DNA of 64,000 nt, taken from positions 1 to 64,000 of the forward strand of contig JBDZUX010000005.1 in assembly GCA_040255405.1 (NCBI GenBank), written 5' to 3'. Below are positions 26,701-35,300 of this stretch, in pieces. How positions within the stretch are numbered: position 1 is the stretch's first letter; each line of letters opens with the position of its first letter. Below the pieces are notes generated by a model. It had not been told where the DNA came from. It searched no databases and saw only the letters and a list, made by a program, of their open reading frames with translations. Source of the stretch: 66-474 sp040255405 (GTDB lineage Bacteria > Pseudomonadota > Gammaproteobacteria > Xanthomonadales > Rhodanobacteraceae). The position numbers were made by a program, and so were the translations under genes.

Positions 26701-26958
26701 GGTGGCCTGCGAGGACGTGTACAGCATGCCCTCGACGCCGTTGATCTGTTCTTCCAGCGGGGTCGCGACCGTTTCGGCGATCACCTTGGGATTGGCGCCG
26801 GGATAGGTCGCGCGCACCACCACCGTGGGCGGCACCACTTCCGGATACTCGCTGATCGGCAACTGGAACACCGCGATGCCGCCCGTGATCAGGAACAGCA
26901 GCGACAGCACCGCGGCCATGATCGGCCGGTCGACGAAAAATTGGGCAATGCTCTTCAT
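23773..26958 (-). CDS. RND multidrug efflux permease (MexF-like, HAE1 family)
   Basis: This 1061-aa inner-membrane pump begins MKSIAQFFVDRPIMAAVLSLLFLITGGIAVFQLPISEYPEVVPP. The proton-relay pair is Asp411-Asp412 in GIVVDDAIVVVENVERHIELG. ALPRLPEEVQRLGVTTKKSSPDLTMVVHL and FVRGSIEAVAHTLLEAIALVVLVVILFLQTWRAS agree with MexF as I remember it. Its family exports chloramphenicol, quinolones and similar compounds, but substrates cannot be read here. AGGA stands just upstream of the ATG. Confidence 0.92.
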   Translation of the reverse strand: MKSIAQFFVDRPIMAAVLSLLFLITGGIAVFQLPISEYPEVVPPTVVVRATYPGANPKVIAETVATPLEEQINGVEGMLYTSSQATSDGVMTLTVTFALGTDLNDAQVEVQNRVAQALPRLPEEVQRLGVTTKKSSPDLTMVVHLTSPNQRYDMLYLSNYARLHVKDVLSRLEGVGDVQIFGAGEYSMRVWLNPQKLAQRSLTTGDVVKAIREQNVQVAAGSLNAPPVRSDADFQLNINTRGRLSTVDEFKNIVLRTDASGATVHLGDVARVQLGSDQYALRSLLDNQPAVAIPIFARPGSNAIQISDEVRATMAHLKKDFPQGVDYHIVYDPTVFVRGSIEAVAHTLLEAIALVVLVVILFLQTWRASVIPLIAVPVSLIGTFAVMYLVGFSLNALSLFGMVLAIGIVVDDAIVVVENVERHIELGESPKEATRKAMREVTGPIVATALVLCAVFIPTAFISGLTGEFYRQFALTIAISTVISAFNSLTLSPALSAILLRPHDAPKDRLTRGIDRAFGWLFRPFNRLFHRGAERYVAGTRRLQGKGPAALAVYAALIALTAFGFTHVPTGFVPTQDKQYLVSFAQLPDAASLDRTEDVIKRMSAIALKQPGVQSAVAFPGLSINGFTNASNAGIVFVTLKPFDERRSAALSAGAIAGALNQKYASIQDAYIAVFPPPPVMGLGTIGGFRMQIEDRGELGFDELYKQTQNLIAAGRKDPALAGLFSSFQVNVPQVDVDVDREKAKAEGVDLGDAYQTMQAYLGSLYVNDFNRFGRTYQVNLSAEPSFRRDLQDIGQLKTRNDRGDMVPLGSFVTVKRGAGPDRVMHYNGYPTAEINGGPALGYSSGQAQAAMEKLAHDTLPNGLSFEWTDLTYQQILAGNTAVLVFPLCVLLVFLVLSSLYESWSLPLAVILIVPMVLLSAIAGVWLSGGDNNIFTQIGLIVLVGLACKNAILIVEFARERQLEGMSRHEAVLEAARLRLRPILMTSIAFIMGVVPLVASHGAGAEMRHAMGVAVFSGMLGVTLFGLIYTPLFYVVIRALVERREARKHAQANARPALEGH

Positions 26959-26990
26959 GGGTTTTCCTGGTCTCCAGCCATGCGAGGCTG

Positions 26991-27119
26991 TTCCCTTCTC
27001 CCATCGGGAGAAGGCGCCCGAAGGGCGGATGAGGGTTCGACGAAACTTCGGGGGGCAACGCTCCGGCCGTAACCCTCACCCGCCTGCCGGCACCCTTTCC
27101 CGCGGCGGCGAGAGGGATG
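26991..27119. repeat. intergenic repeat element inside the MexEF-like operon
   Basis: The left end reads CTTCTCCCATCGGGAGAAGG followed by CGCCCGAAGGGCGGATGAGGG. The right end reads AACCCTCACCCGCCTGCCGG and CTTTCCCGCGGCGGCGAGAGG. It fills the adaptor-permease gap, and its right half encodes the last 14 or so residues of the adaptor. The architecture matches the element at 9472-9620 in the other efflux operon. Confidence 0.7.
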
Positions 27120-28362
27120 CAATAGGCGACGCATCGGCGTCATGGCGATTGGTCTGCGCGGTGCGCTTGTCTTGCCGCGACTGCTCGCCGACTGCCTCGA
27201 CCAACGTCTTGTCCCCGGCGTCGAGGCGGTAATCCATCGCCACCTGTTCGGCATTCACGGCGACGCCGGGGCGCACGCGCTGCAACCCGTTCACCACCAC
27301 CTCGTCACCGGGTTTCAAACCGCTGTCGATCACGCGCAGGCCATGGAACAGCGGCCCGGTGCTGACCTTGCGGTACTGCACCTTGTGCCCGGGATCCACC
27401 ACGTAGACGAACTGGTTGGCGAGGTCGGTGCCGACGGCGCGGTCATCGACCAGCACGCGTGCCTTCGGCTGGCCCATCTGCACGCGCATGTGCGCGTACA
27501 GGCCCGGCGTGAACAAGCCCTTGGTGTTGTCGAACACCGCGCGCAGGCGCATCGTGCCGGAGTCGGTATGCAACCGGTTGTCGACGAAATCCAGCCGGCC
27601 CTCGTGCGGATAGCCTTGCTCGTCCGACAAGCCCATCGCGACGGCCACCCGCGGCGTGCGGCCGTCGCCGCGTGCCGCGGCACGCAAATGGTCCAGCTTC
27701 AACCAGGTGTGCTCGTCCACGTCGAAATACGCGTACACCGGATTCACCGACACCACGCTGGTCAGCACGTCGTTGCTGGTGACGAGGTTGCCGGGCGTCA
27801 CCTGCGCATTGCTGACGCGGCCGTCGATGGGGGCGCGCACGTCGGTGAAATCGAGGTTCAAGCGCGCCGCCGAAAGCGCGGCATCGGCGGCCGCCAACGC
27901 GGCCTTGGCGCTCTGCGCCGCGGTGATCTGGCGATCGGCCTCTTCCTGCGCGATCGCGTGCTTGTCGAGCAACCGCTTGGCGCGCTGCGCGTTGGCCTTG
28001 GCAAGTTCAAGCTGCGCGCGCGCCTGGGTGCGTTGCGCCGCCAGCCGATCCACTTCGGCCTGGAACGGCCGCGGGTCGATCTTGAACAGCACCTCGCCCT
28101 TGTGCACCAGCGCGCCTTCGGTGAACTGCACGGCTTGCACGTACCCGCCCACGCGCGGCTGCACCCGCACGGTGTTCACCGCCTGCAACTGGCCGGTGAA
28201 GTCGGCGCTGTCGCTGACCGGCCGTTCCATCACCTTGGCGACCGTCACCTGCGGCGGACCGGCCGGCGCCGTCTGTGCCTGGCCATTGCGATGGTCCAGA
28301 ACGGCCCAACTTCCGAGGATGGCGACCGCAATCGCGCCGGCCAGGATCAGTTTCTTTTTCAT
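27076..28362 (-). CDS. RND efflux periplasmic adaptor (MexE-like)
   Basis: This 428-aa adaptor has an N-terminal membrane anchor (KLILAGAIAVAILGSWAVL), the lipoyl halves VNTVRVQPRVGGYVQAVQFTEGALVHKGEVLFKIDPRPF and FTDVRAPIDGRVSNAQVTPGNLV, a coiled helical hairpin, and VSVNPVYAYFDVDEHTWLKL, which strongly resembles MexE. I chose the ATG at 28362 (AGGGAG upstream). The C-terminal tail after about residue 410 (SPIASLSPPRERVPAGG) is encoded by an intergenic repeat and is probably not functional. It is first of adaptor-permease-channel, divergent from a LysR gene. Confidence 0.92.
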   Translation of the reverse strand: MKKKLILAGAIAVAILGSWAVLDHRNGQAQTAPAGPPQVTVAKVMERPVSDSADFTGQLQAVNTVRVQPRVGGYVQAVQFTEGALVHKGEVLFKIDPRPFQAEVDRLAAQRTQARAQLELAKANAQRAKRLLDKHAIAQEEADRQITAAQSAKAALAAADAALSAARLNLDFTDVRAPIDGRVSNAQVTPGNLVTSNDVLTSVVSVNPVYAYFDVDEHTWLKLDHLRAAARGDGRTPRVAVAMGLSDEQGYPHEGRLDFVDNRLHTDSGTMRLRAVFDNTKGLFTPGLYAHMRVQMGQPKARVLVDDRAVGTDLANQFVYVVDPGHKVQYRKVSTGPLFHGLRVIDSGLKPGDEVVVNGLQRVRPGVAVNAEQVAMDYRLDAGDKTLVEAVGEQSRQDKRTAQTNRHDADASPIASLSPPRERVPAGG

Positions 28363-28416
28363 CGTCCAGCTCCCTGATGGGGGTTCCGCGCCCGAAGCGG
28401 CGCGACAGGAGCCTTG

Positions 28417-28444
28417 AAATAAGAACACTGACCGGTACAGTTAA
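28417..28444 (-). promoter_or_regulatory. candidate promoter and operator of the efflux operon
   Basis: On the minus strand TTAACT (28444-28439) and TTATTT (28422-28417) are 16 nt apart. The spacer holds a near-palindrome, ACTGACCGGTACAGT (28427-28441). A regulator bound there would overlap the -35 box, as is common for LysR-type control of a divergent operon. Confidence 0.4.
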
Positions 28445-28467
28445 CCCCGCCGCGAGGCATTCCACCC

Positions 28468-28497
28468 GTGACTGCCAGTCACCAATCAATGGATAAT
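28468..28497 (+). promoter_or_regulatory. candidate promoter and palindromic operator of the LysR gene
   Basis: GTGACTGCCAGTCAC (28468-28482) is a perfect palindrome around one centre base. TGACTG (28469-28474) and GATAAT (28492-28497) are 17 nt apart, fitting a sigma-70 promoter whose -35 lies inside the palindrome. This would allow autorepression. The predicted start site lies at or within a base of the ATG. Confidence 0.45.
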
Positions 28498-28504
28498 CCG
28501 AAAG

Positions 28505-29515
28505 ATGGAAGACTTCTCAGCAATTTCGAGCTTTGTCCGGGTGGTCGAGGCCAAGAGTTTCCGGGCCGCGGCCGCGCAACTGGGGATGACCCCTTCCGGC
28601 GTCAGCCGCGCGGTGTCGCGGCTGGAAGAACGGATCGGCGTGCGCCTGCTGTTCCGCAGCACCCGTGCACTCAACCTCACCGACGACGGCGAGTCGTTCT
28701 ACCGGCGCTGCAAGGACATCCTGGCCGACCTCGGCGAGGCGGTGGAAGCGCTGGGCTACGCACGCACCAAGCCGCGCGGCAAGTTGCGCGTCGCGATGAA
28801 TGTGTCGATCGGGCGCGCCGGCCTGATCCCCAACCTCGCGGATTTCGAGGAACGCTATCCCGACATCCGGCTGGAACTCGCGATGAGCGAGCGCAACATC
28901 GGGCTGATCGAGGAAGGCATCGATTGCGCGATCCGGATGGGCGAACTGGAGGACTCCAACCTGGTCGCGCGCAAGTTGGGTCACTTCAGCAATGTCCTGT
29001 GCGCTTCGCCGGCTTATCTGGCGCGCCACGGTACGCCAACCTGCCTCGAGGACCTCAAGCAGCACCAATGCATCAACTACGTGTACCCCACCAGCGGCCG
29101 CGCCTACCAGTGGCAATTCGATTCGCCCAACGGGCCCGTCACGCTGGACGTCGACGCCCATCTGCTGATCAATGACGGCGAATCGGTGATCCAGGCGGCG
29201 ATGGCGGGGCTCGGCATCATCCAGGTGCCGCACTGGCTGGCGGCGGGGCCGATCGGGCACGGCAAGCTGCAGGTGATCATGGAAGACACCATCTCGGCCG
29301 GCTCGCCGGTATGGATCGTCTACCCGCAGAAGAAACACCTGTCGGCGCGCGTGCACGCCTTCATCGACTGGATCCAGGAAGTGTTCCGGCGCGACAACCT
29401 GCCGGCTTGCCGGCGCGCCGCCGGGGACGAGGCCCGCGCCAGCGCCTTGGTGGAAGCGATGCGGATCGATGCGGCCGGCAAGGTGCTGCCGCGCCGCGAA
29501 CCCGTCGAGGCGTAA
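28505..29515 (+). CDS. LysR-family transcriptional regulator
   Basis: This 336-aa protein has an N-terminal helix-turn-helix (MEDFSAISSFVRVVEAKSFRAAAAQLGMTPSGVSRAVSRLEERIGVRLLFRSTRALNLTDDG) and a LysR effector-binding domain from about residue 90 (GKLRVAMNVSIGRAGLIPNLADFEERYPDIRLEL). A 30-40 residue C-terminal extension is unusual. It is divergent from the MexEF-OprN-like operon and is its likely regulator, as MexT is in Pseudomonas, though it is not evidently MexT itself. No ribosome binding site precedes the ATG. Confidence 0.9.
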   Translation: MEDFSAISSFVRVVEAKSFRAAAAQLGMTPSGVSRAVSRLEERIGVRLLFRSTRALNLTDDGESFYRRCKDILADLGEAVEALGYARTKPRGKLRVAMNVSIGRAGLIPNLADFEERYPDIRLELAMSERNIGLIEEGIDCAIRMGELEDSNLVARKLGHFSNVLCASPAYLARHGTPTCLEDLKQHQCINYVYPTSGRAYQWQFDSPNGPVTLDVDAHLLINDGESVIQAAMAGLGIIQVPHWLAAGPIGHGKLQVIMEDTISAGSPVWIVYPQKKHLSARVHAFIDWIQEVFRRDNLPACRRAAGDEARASALVEAMRIDAAGKVLPRREPVEA

Positions 29516-29524
29516 TCGCAGCGC

Positions 29525-30415
29525 TCAGCGGGGCTGGCGCAGCCGCAGCTTCGACACGTCCGGCGCAGCGAGCGGGCGCGAGGGACTGCCGTGGACTTCG
29601 CCGAAGCGCCGGCCGGCGTTCCAGTCCTCGGTGGCGGCCTGGATTTCTTCCGGCGTGCGTGCGACGAAGTTCCACCACAACAACACGTCCTCGCCGAACG
29701 GCGCGCCGCCGATCAGCACGAAGCGTGCGGCATCTTCGCTGCGCAACTCGACGCGGTCGAGCCCGGTGCCAAGGTATGCCATTGCGTCAGGCGTGAAGGC
29801 GTCGCCGTCCATTGCCACGGAGCCCACCAGTGGCAACAACGCGTACTCGAATGACGGGTCGAGCGGGATTTGCGTCCGCGCCGCATCCGCCACGGCAATG
29901 TCCATGCCGATCAGGGGCGAGAACACCTCGACCGGCGAACGTCGATCGAGCGCCTCGCCCACCAGCAGCGTGATCCGGAAACCGTCGCGTTCGATCATCG
30001 GCAGTTCGGGATAATTGCGAAACGACGGCGCGCCGTGGCGATGCGCCTCGTCGAGCGCGATCCACAACTGCACTGCGTGCAAACTCCCGGAGCGCCCTTC
30101 GACGGAATCCTCGGCGTGCGCGATGCCGTGACCGGCGCTCATCAGGTTGACCTGACCCGGCCGGATGGTTTGCTCATTGCCAAGGCTGTCGCGGTGCACG
30201 GCTTCGCCGTCGATCATCCAGGTGAAGGTCTGCAAGCCGATGTGCGGATGCGGGCCGACGCGCAAGCCGCGTCCGGCCCGGAAATCGAGCGGACCCAGAT
30301 GATCGAGGAAGCACCACGCGCCGACCATGCGGCGGTCGCGGTGCGGCAGGGCGCGACGCACGTGCAGGCCGTCGCCGATTTCGGCGCTGCGAACCGCGAT
30401 GCGCTCAGGCGGCAA
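29525..30415 (-). CDS. pirin family protein
   Basis: This 296-aa bicupin contains the pirin metal-binding motifs GPHPHIGLQTFTWMIDG, LMSAGHGIAHAE, and a second cupin domain with ARFVLIGGAPFGEDVLLWWNFVARTPEEI. Bacterial pirins can act as quercetin dioxygenases or as regulators. The start is TTG, read from the family N-terminus; the frame overlaps the end of the chpC-like gene by 11 nt. The gene therefore looks co-transcribed at the tail of the Pil-Chp operon, though no functional link is known. Confidence 0.85.
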   Translation of the reverse strand: MPPERIAVRSAEIGDGLHVRRALPHRDRRMVGAWCFLDHLGPLDFRAGRGLRVGPHPHIGLQTFTWMIDGEAVHRDSLGNEQTIRPGQVNLMSAGHGIAHAEDSVEGRSGSLHAVQLWIALDEAHRHGAPSFRNYPELPMIERDGFRITLLVGEALDRRSPVEVFSPLIGMDIAVADAARTQIPLDPSFEYALLPLVGSVAMDGDAFTPDAMAYLGTGLDRVELRSEDAARFVLIGGAPFGEDVLLWWNFVARTPEEIQAATEDWNAGRRFGEVHGSPSRPLAAPDVSKLRLRQPR

Positions 30416-30884
30416 CGCCCAACGCCTCGACGAGCCGGTTTTCGACCGCGGCGAGATCCGGGATCCAGGCAGGCTCGTCGTGCACCAATACCTGTTCGCG
30501 CACGCCGACCGGCAACGCGCCGGCGTTCGCGTCGGGCAGCAGCAGGTCTTCGGCGATCAGGGTCAGGCGCGGAAAGCCCTGGGTCAGCACGCCGAAATAC
30601 GGCAGCCGCGCATGACCGGAAAGCGCCTTCAGGATCGCCACGCGCGCGTTCTCCGTCGATTCGCCGGCGGCTGCGCCCGCCAGTGCCGAGAACGCCAGCA
30701 CCGGCAAACCCCAACCGCGCCACGCCAGGCGCCCCAGCAACCAGTGCGGCGCCCCTTCGACCGGCGAGGGGTGCGCGAACGTGATCACCTCGGCCATGGT
30801 GGTATTGGGCACCAGCACGCGTCCGCCCGTGACGGGCAACATGACCCCGCGGATTTCGCGCGGCAAGGCCTCAGCCATGCTCAT
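30405..30884 (-). CDS. chpC: CheW-like protein (ChpC-like)
   Basis: This 159-aa protein has a CheW-like fold: GVMLPVTGGRVLVPNTTMAEVITF, LLGRLAWRGWGLPVLAFSALAG, VAILKAL, and FGVLTQGFPRLTLIAEDLL. Its place after chpA and the unusual 482-aa gene matches ChpC of other Pil-Chp clusters. CheW proteins couple receptors to the kinase. The ATG overlaps the upstream stop by 14 nt, with GAGGT upstream. Confidence 0.75.
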   Translation of the reverse strand: MSMAEALPREIRGVMLPVTGGRVLVPNTTMAEVITFAHPSPVEGAPHWLLGRLAWRGWGLPVLAFSALAGAAAGESTENARVAILKALSGHARLPYFGVLTQGFPRLTLIAEDLLLPDANAGALPVGVREQVLVHDEPAWIPDLAAVENRLVEALGVAA

Positions 30885-32319
30885 GGCTGACCTCGTTCAA
30901 TTTTGAATCGGCGGAATCGTTGGCGCCGGCCTTGCTGCCGGGACTCCCCCCGAACCAGCGTTCGATCGGATCGGCGTCGACCCGCAACGGCGCGATCGTT
31001 TCCATCGGCACCAGTTCCAGGCCCGCAAAGGCATCGGACAGGACCGGTTCGGGTGATTTGCGTGCGCCACCGCCCGTGGCCGATGCCGGCGCGACGTCCG
31101 GATCGACCAGCGCCCAATCATCGAGCGAGGGCAGGCTTGCGAGCACGTCGGCGTCGTCACTCGCCGCGGGCGTGGGCGCGGGCTCGGGAATGCGGGTGTC
31201 CGGTGTCATGGGTTCAGCCTCGGAAGCCTTGTCCTGCTGCGCGGGCGGCACGCTGTCGCCGGACACCTCGCGCCAGACCTGGTCGGAATCCTGATCGTGG
31301 GCGGATTCAGGCTCCGCGAGGCGCGCGTCGATCATCGCCGACAAGGCTTCGGTATCGACATCCAGGGCAGCTTCGGCTTCGAAATCGAATTCCGCAGGGA
31401 TTTCCTGCGATGCATCGGCATCCGGCGACTCGTCGGCGACCGCCAAGGTTTCCCTCGGCACATCCGGCGCCGGTTCCAACGAAAGCGCGGACTCGATCGC
31501 TTCCGATTGTTCGTCCGCCGCCGCGACCGTTGCCACCAACGCGCCGGGGACCGGTTCGAACGAAGGCGCAGGCTCGATCGCTTCCGATTGTTCGTGGGTT
31601 GCCGCGACCGGTTCCGCCGACGCACCGGGGACCGGTTCCAACGACAGGGTGGGCTCGAACGCAGCCTCCTGCACGGGGACATCCGGCGACGCGGGGCCCG
31701 TTTCCCGTGCCGCATCCGCAGCCGACGTTGCCATCGGCTCGCCAGCCGGAACCGGCGCGGAAACCTGCCCATCCACGAAATCAACGGTCATGGCTTCGAT
31801 TTCCTCGGATGAAAGTGGAAGCTCGACCACGGCCCCGGGCGTGGCTGCCTCGGCCGCATCCACGGCGGTCGCCGCCGCGGATTCGTCGACTGCGGCCGCG
31901 ACCTGCGGAAGTTCGGCGGTGACCTCGGCCGGCCCGGCCGCGGCGACACGCGACGCGGCTTCAGGACGTGGCGGATCCACGTCGCGGCTGCCGCTCAGTT
32001 TCGCGACGAGATGTCGCAACCAGCGCGCGCGCGCCCAGCCATCCAGCGACCGCGAGATTTCGGGATCGTTGTACACCACGGCGATGCCCGCGGCGTGCAA
32101 TGCCGATTCCACGTCATCCAGCCAGTCGTCGCCGTCGAGATTCACCAGCGCCGACGTCGCGCCCGCAGAGGCCAGCCGCGCGGCATCGAAATCAGCCGCG
32201 GTCGACGCATACGTAATGTCGACCTGCCCGGCCATGGCCTCGCGAACGTGCGCGGCCTTCGCCTCCTCGCCGAACACCAGCGCGATGCGCGGCTGCGTTT
32301 CCTTCGCACGATCAGGCAT
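30871..32319 (-). CDS. ChpB-position protein: degenerate receiver plus repeat-rich acidic tail, no methylesterase
   Basis: This 482-aa protein sits where chpB (receptor methylesterase) is found in other Pil-Chp operons. Residues of about 10-115 look like a degenerate receiver: IALVFGEEAKAAHVREAMAGQ, then ALVNLDGDDWLDDVESALHAAGIAVVYND. The remaining 360 residues are acidic and A/P/E/S-rich, and include three repeats of about 27 residues around SLEPVPGA and EQSEAIE. I find none of the CheB motifs (GASTGG-like serine loop, QHMP) anywhere. The ATG overlaps the chpA stop. It may be a scaffold or regulator; its function is unknown. Confidence 0.8.
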   Translation of the reverse strand: MPDRAKETQPRIALVFGEEAKAAHVREAMAGQVDITYASTAADFDAARLASAGATSALVNLDGDDWLDDVESALHAAGIAVVYNDPEISRSLDGWARARWLRHLVAKLSGSRDVDPPRPEAASRVAAAGPAEVTAELPQVAAAVDESAAATAVDAAEAATPGAVVELPLSSEEIEAMTVDFVDGQVSAPVPAGEPMATSAADAARETGPASPDVPVQEAAFEPTLSLEPVPGASAEPVAATHEQSEAIEPAPSFEPVPGALVATVAAADEQSEAIESALSLEPAPDVPRETLAVADESPDADASQEIPAEFDFEAEAALDVDTEALSAMIDARLAEPESAHDQDSDQVWREVSGDSVPPAQQDKASEAEPMTPDTRIPEPAPTPAASDDADVLASLPSLDDWALVDPDVAPASATGGGARKSPEPVLSDAFAGLELVPMETIAPLRVDADPIERWFGGSPGSKAGANDSADSKLNEVSHEHG

Positions 32320-35300
32320 GGCGCGCCTCCAGCATCTCGTTGACGTGGCGCAACAGGTCGGCTTCGCTGTACGGCTTGCCGAGATAGCGCTCCACGCCGA
32401 TCTCGAAGGCGCGCTGGCGGTGCTTCTCGCCGGTGCGCGAGGTGATCATGATGATCGGCACGTGGCGGAAGCGCGCATCGTTCTTCATGTGCGTCGCCAG
32501 CTCGTACCCGTCCATGCGCGGCATCTCGATGTCGAGCAGCATCACGTCGGGCACGCGTTCCTGGAGCTGCTCCAGCGCGTCCACGCCGTCCTTTGCAGTG
32601 ACCACTTCGAGTTGTTCGCGCTCGAGCACGCGCGTGGTGACCTTGCGCATCGTGATGGAGTCGTCGACCACCATCACGAGACGCGGGCCGGCCTCGTCCA
32701 TGCGCGGCGCGAGGGCAGGCTGCAGCGGCTCGGCATCGCCCGGCCCGGCGGTTTCGGCAACGGTGACCAGCACCGATTGCTTGGCAACGAAATGACGTAC
32801 CAGCGGCGCGGGATCGAGGATCAGCATCACCGAGCCGTCGCCCATGATGGTGGCGCCGAACATGCCCGGCACGTTGCTGATCTGCGGGCCCACCGGCTTC
32901 ACCACGATTTCGCGCGAGCCGATCACGGTGTCGATGTGGATCGCGGCGCGCAGGTCGCCCGCGCGCACCATCAGCAACGGCAACTGGCCGGTGCTGTCTT
33001 CGACGGCATGCGATGCGCCCAGCCCGAGCAGTTCGGACAATTCGTACAACTGGTAGGGCGCGCCCGCGTATTCGATCGTGCGGTCATCGCCGGCCATCCG
33101 CGCCTCCATTTCCTCGCGCGGGATGCGCGAGACGGCCTGCACGGAAGTCATCGGCACGGCGAACGTGGTATCGCCCGCTCGCACCGTGATGGCCTGGGTC
33201 ACCGCGAGCGTGAACGGCAGGCGGATATTGAAAGTGGTGCCGCGTCCGCGTTCGGATTCAATGGTCAGCGAACCGCCGAGCTGGCGGATTTCGTTGGCGA
33301 CCACGTCCATGCCGACGCCGCGGCCCGCGATCTGGCTGACCTCGCTGGCGGTGGAGAAGCCGGTCTGCAGCACGAAGTTGAACAGTTCGGCATCGGAAAC
33401 CGGCACGTCGGCCTGCAACAGCCCGCGTTCGATGGCCTTGGCGCGTATCGCGTCGCGATCGAAGCCACCGCCATCGTCGGTCACCCGCACCAGTACTTCG
33501 GTGCCCTGCCGGCCGACGTGGATGGTGACGGTGCCCTCCATCGGCTTGCCGATGGCGACGCGCTGGGCAGGATCTTCGATGCCATGCGCGAGCGCGTTGC
33601 GCAGCATGTGCTCGAATGGCGCCTTCATGCGCTCGAGCACGTTGCGGTCCATTTCGCCCTGCGCGCCTTCCACCCGCAGTTGCGCGCGCTTGCCGAGCTC
33701 GTCGGCCGCGCCGCGCAACGTGCGGCGCAGGTTCGGCACCAGCGATTCAAACGGCACCATGCGCGTGCGCATCAGGCCGTCCTGCAAATCGGAGTTGACG
33801 CGCGACTGCTGCAGCAGCAGCGTTTCGGACTGGCGAGCCTGGTCGTCCAGGATGTCCTGGATCGAGGCCAAGTCGGAGACCGATTCGGCCAGCGCGCGCG
33901 AATACTGTTGCAGGTTGGAGAAGCGGTCGAGTTCCAGTGGATCGAAGGTGGCGCCTTCGCCGGCTTCGTTCTCGCGCTGGTAGCGCGACAGGATCTGGGT
34001 TTCGGTTTCGATTTCCAGCTTGCGCAACTGCTCGCGCAGGCGCGCGACGGTCTGGTTCAGTTCCACCAGGTTGAAGCGGAAGTTGCCGACCTGCTGTTCC
34101 AGGCGCGCGCGGTAGATCGACGCCTCGCCGGCTGCATTCACCAGTGAATCGAGCAGATCCGAACGCACGCGGATCAGTTCCGCCGGCGCCTGCACGTCGG
34201 TCTCGACGAATTGCGGTGCGACCCGCGGCGGCGGCGCCGGGACGGCCTCCGTTGCCGGCTCGGCACCGGCGCGATCGGGCGCGGATTCCAAGGACGGGGT
34301 TGTGACGGTCCCGCTCGCGTCCGCGATCGGACGGCCTGCGGCCAGCGCGTTGAAACGCTCCACCGCGTTGGCTGGCGTCGCCACCGCGCGGTTCTGGACC
34401 ACCCGCTCGACCAGGTCGTGCAGGCGGTCGAAGGCGCGCTCCAGCGAATCGATCTCGATCGGTTCGACCGGACGCTTGCGATCGCCGATCTTCTCCAGCA
34501 GCGTTTCCATCGCGTGGGCCAGATCGCCCACCGCGGCGATGCCGACCACCCGCGCGCCGCCCTTCAAGGTGTGCAGGTTGCGCTGGAGCCCGCGGATGCA
34601 TTCGACGTCATCGGGCGCATCGCGCATCGCGGCCATCAGGCCGTCGCTGCTGTCCAGCAACTCGCCGCCTTCTTCGGTGAACAGGCTGACGAGTTCCGGG
34701 TCCAGTCCCGGAATGTCGAGCGGGCCGTCGGGTTGTGGGTCATCCGGGAATGCGGGCAACGCCGCGGCCGCGATGTCGCGCTCGGCCTGCGCACGCGCCG
34801 TGGCAATGCGCTCGGCCTCGGCCTGCTCGGCCGCGATGCGCTCGCGCTCTGCCTGTTCGGCGGCAAGGCGCTCGGCTTCGGCCTGCTCGGCCGCGAGGCG
34901 CTCCTGCTCCGCCCTTTCAGCGGCAAGGCGCTCGGCCTCGGCCTGCTCGGCGGCGACGCGTTCGCGCTCTGCCTGTTCAGCGGCCAGGCGCTCGGCTTCG
35001 GCCTGCTCGGCCGCGAGGCGCTCATGCTCGGCCCTTTCAGCGGCAAGGCGTTCCTGTTCGGCCCGCTCCGCCGCCACGCGTTCCTGCTCCGCTTGCTCGG
35101 CAGCAAGGCGTTCGGCTTCTGCCTGTTCCGCCGCGACGCGTTCGGCCTCGGCCCGCTCGGCGGCGATGCGTTCCTGTTCCGCCTGTTCCGCCGCCACGCG
35201 TTCGGCTTCGGCTTGGTCGGCGGCGATCCGTTCCTGCTCGGCTTGTTCCGCCGAGAGGCGTTCTTGCTCCGCCTGCTCGGCGGCGATGCGCGCCTGCTCG

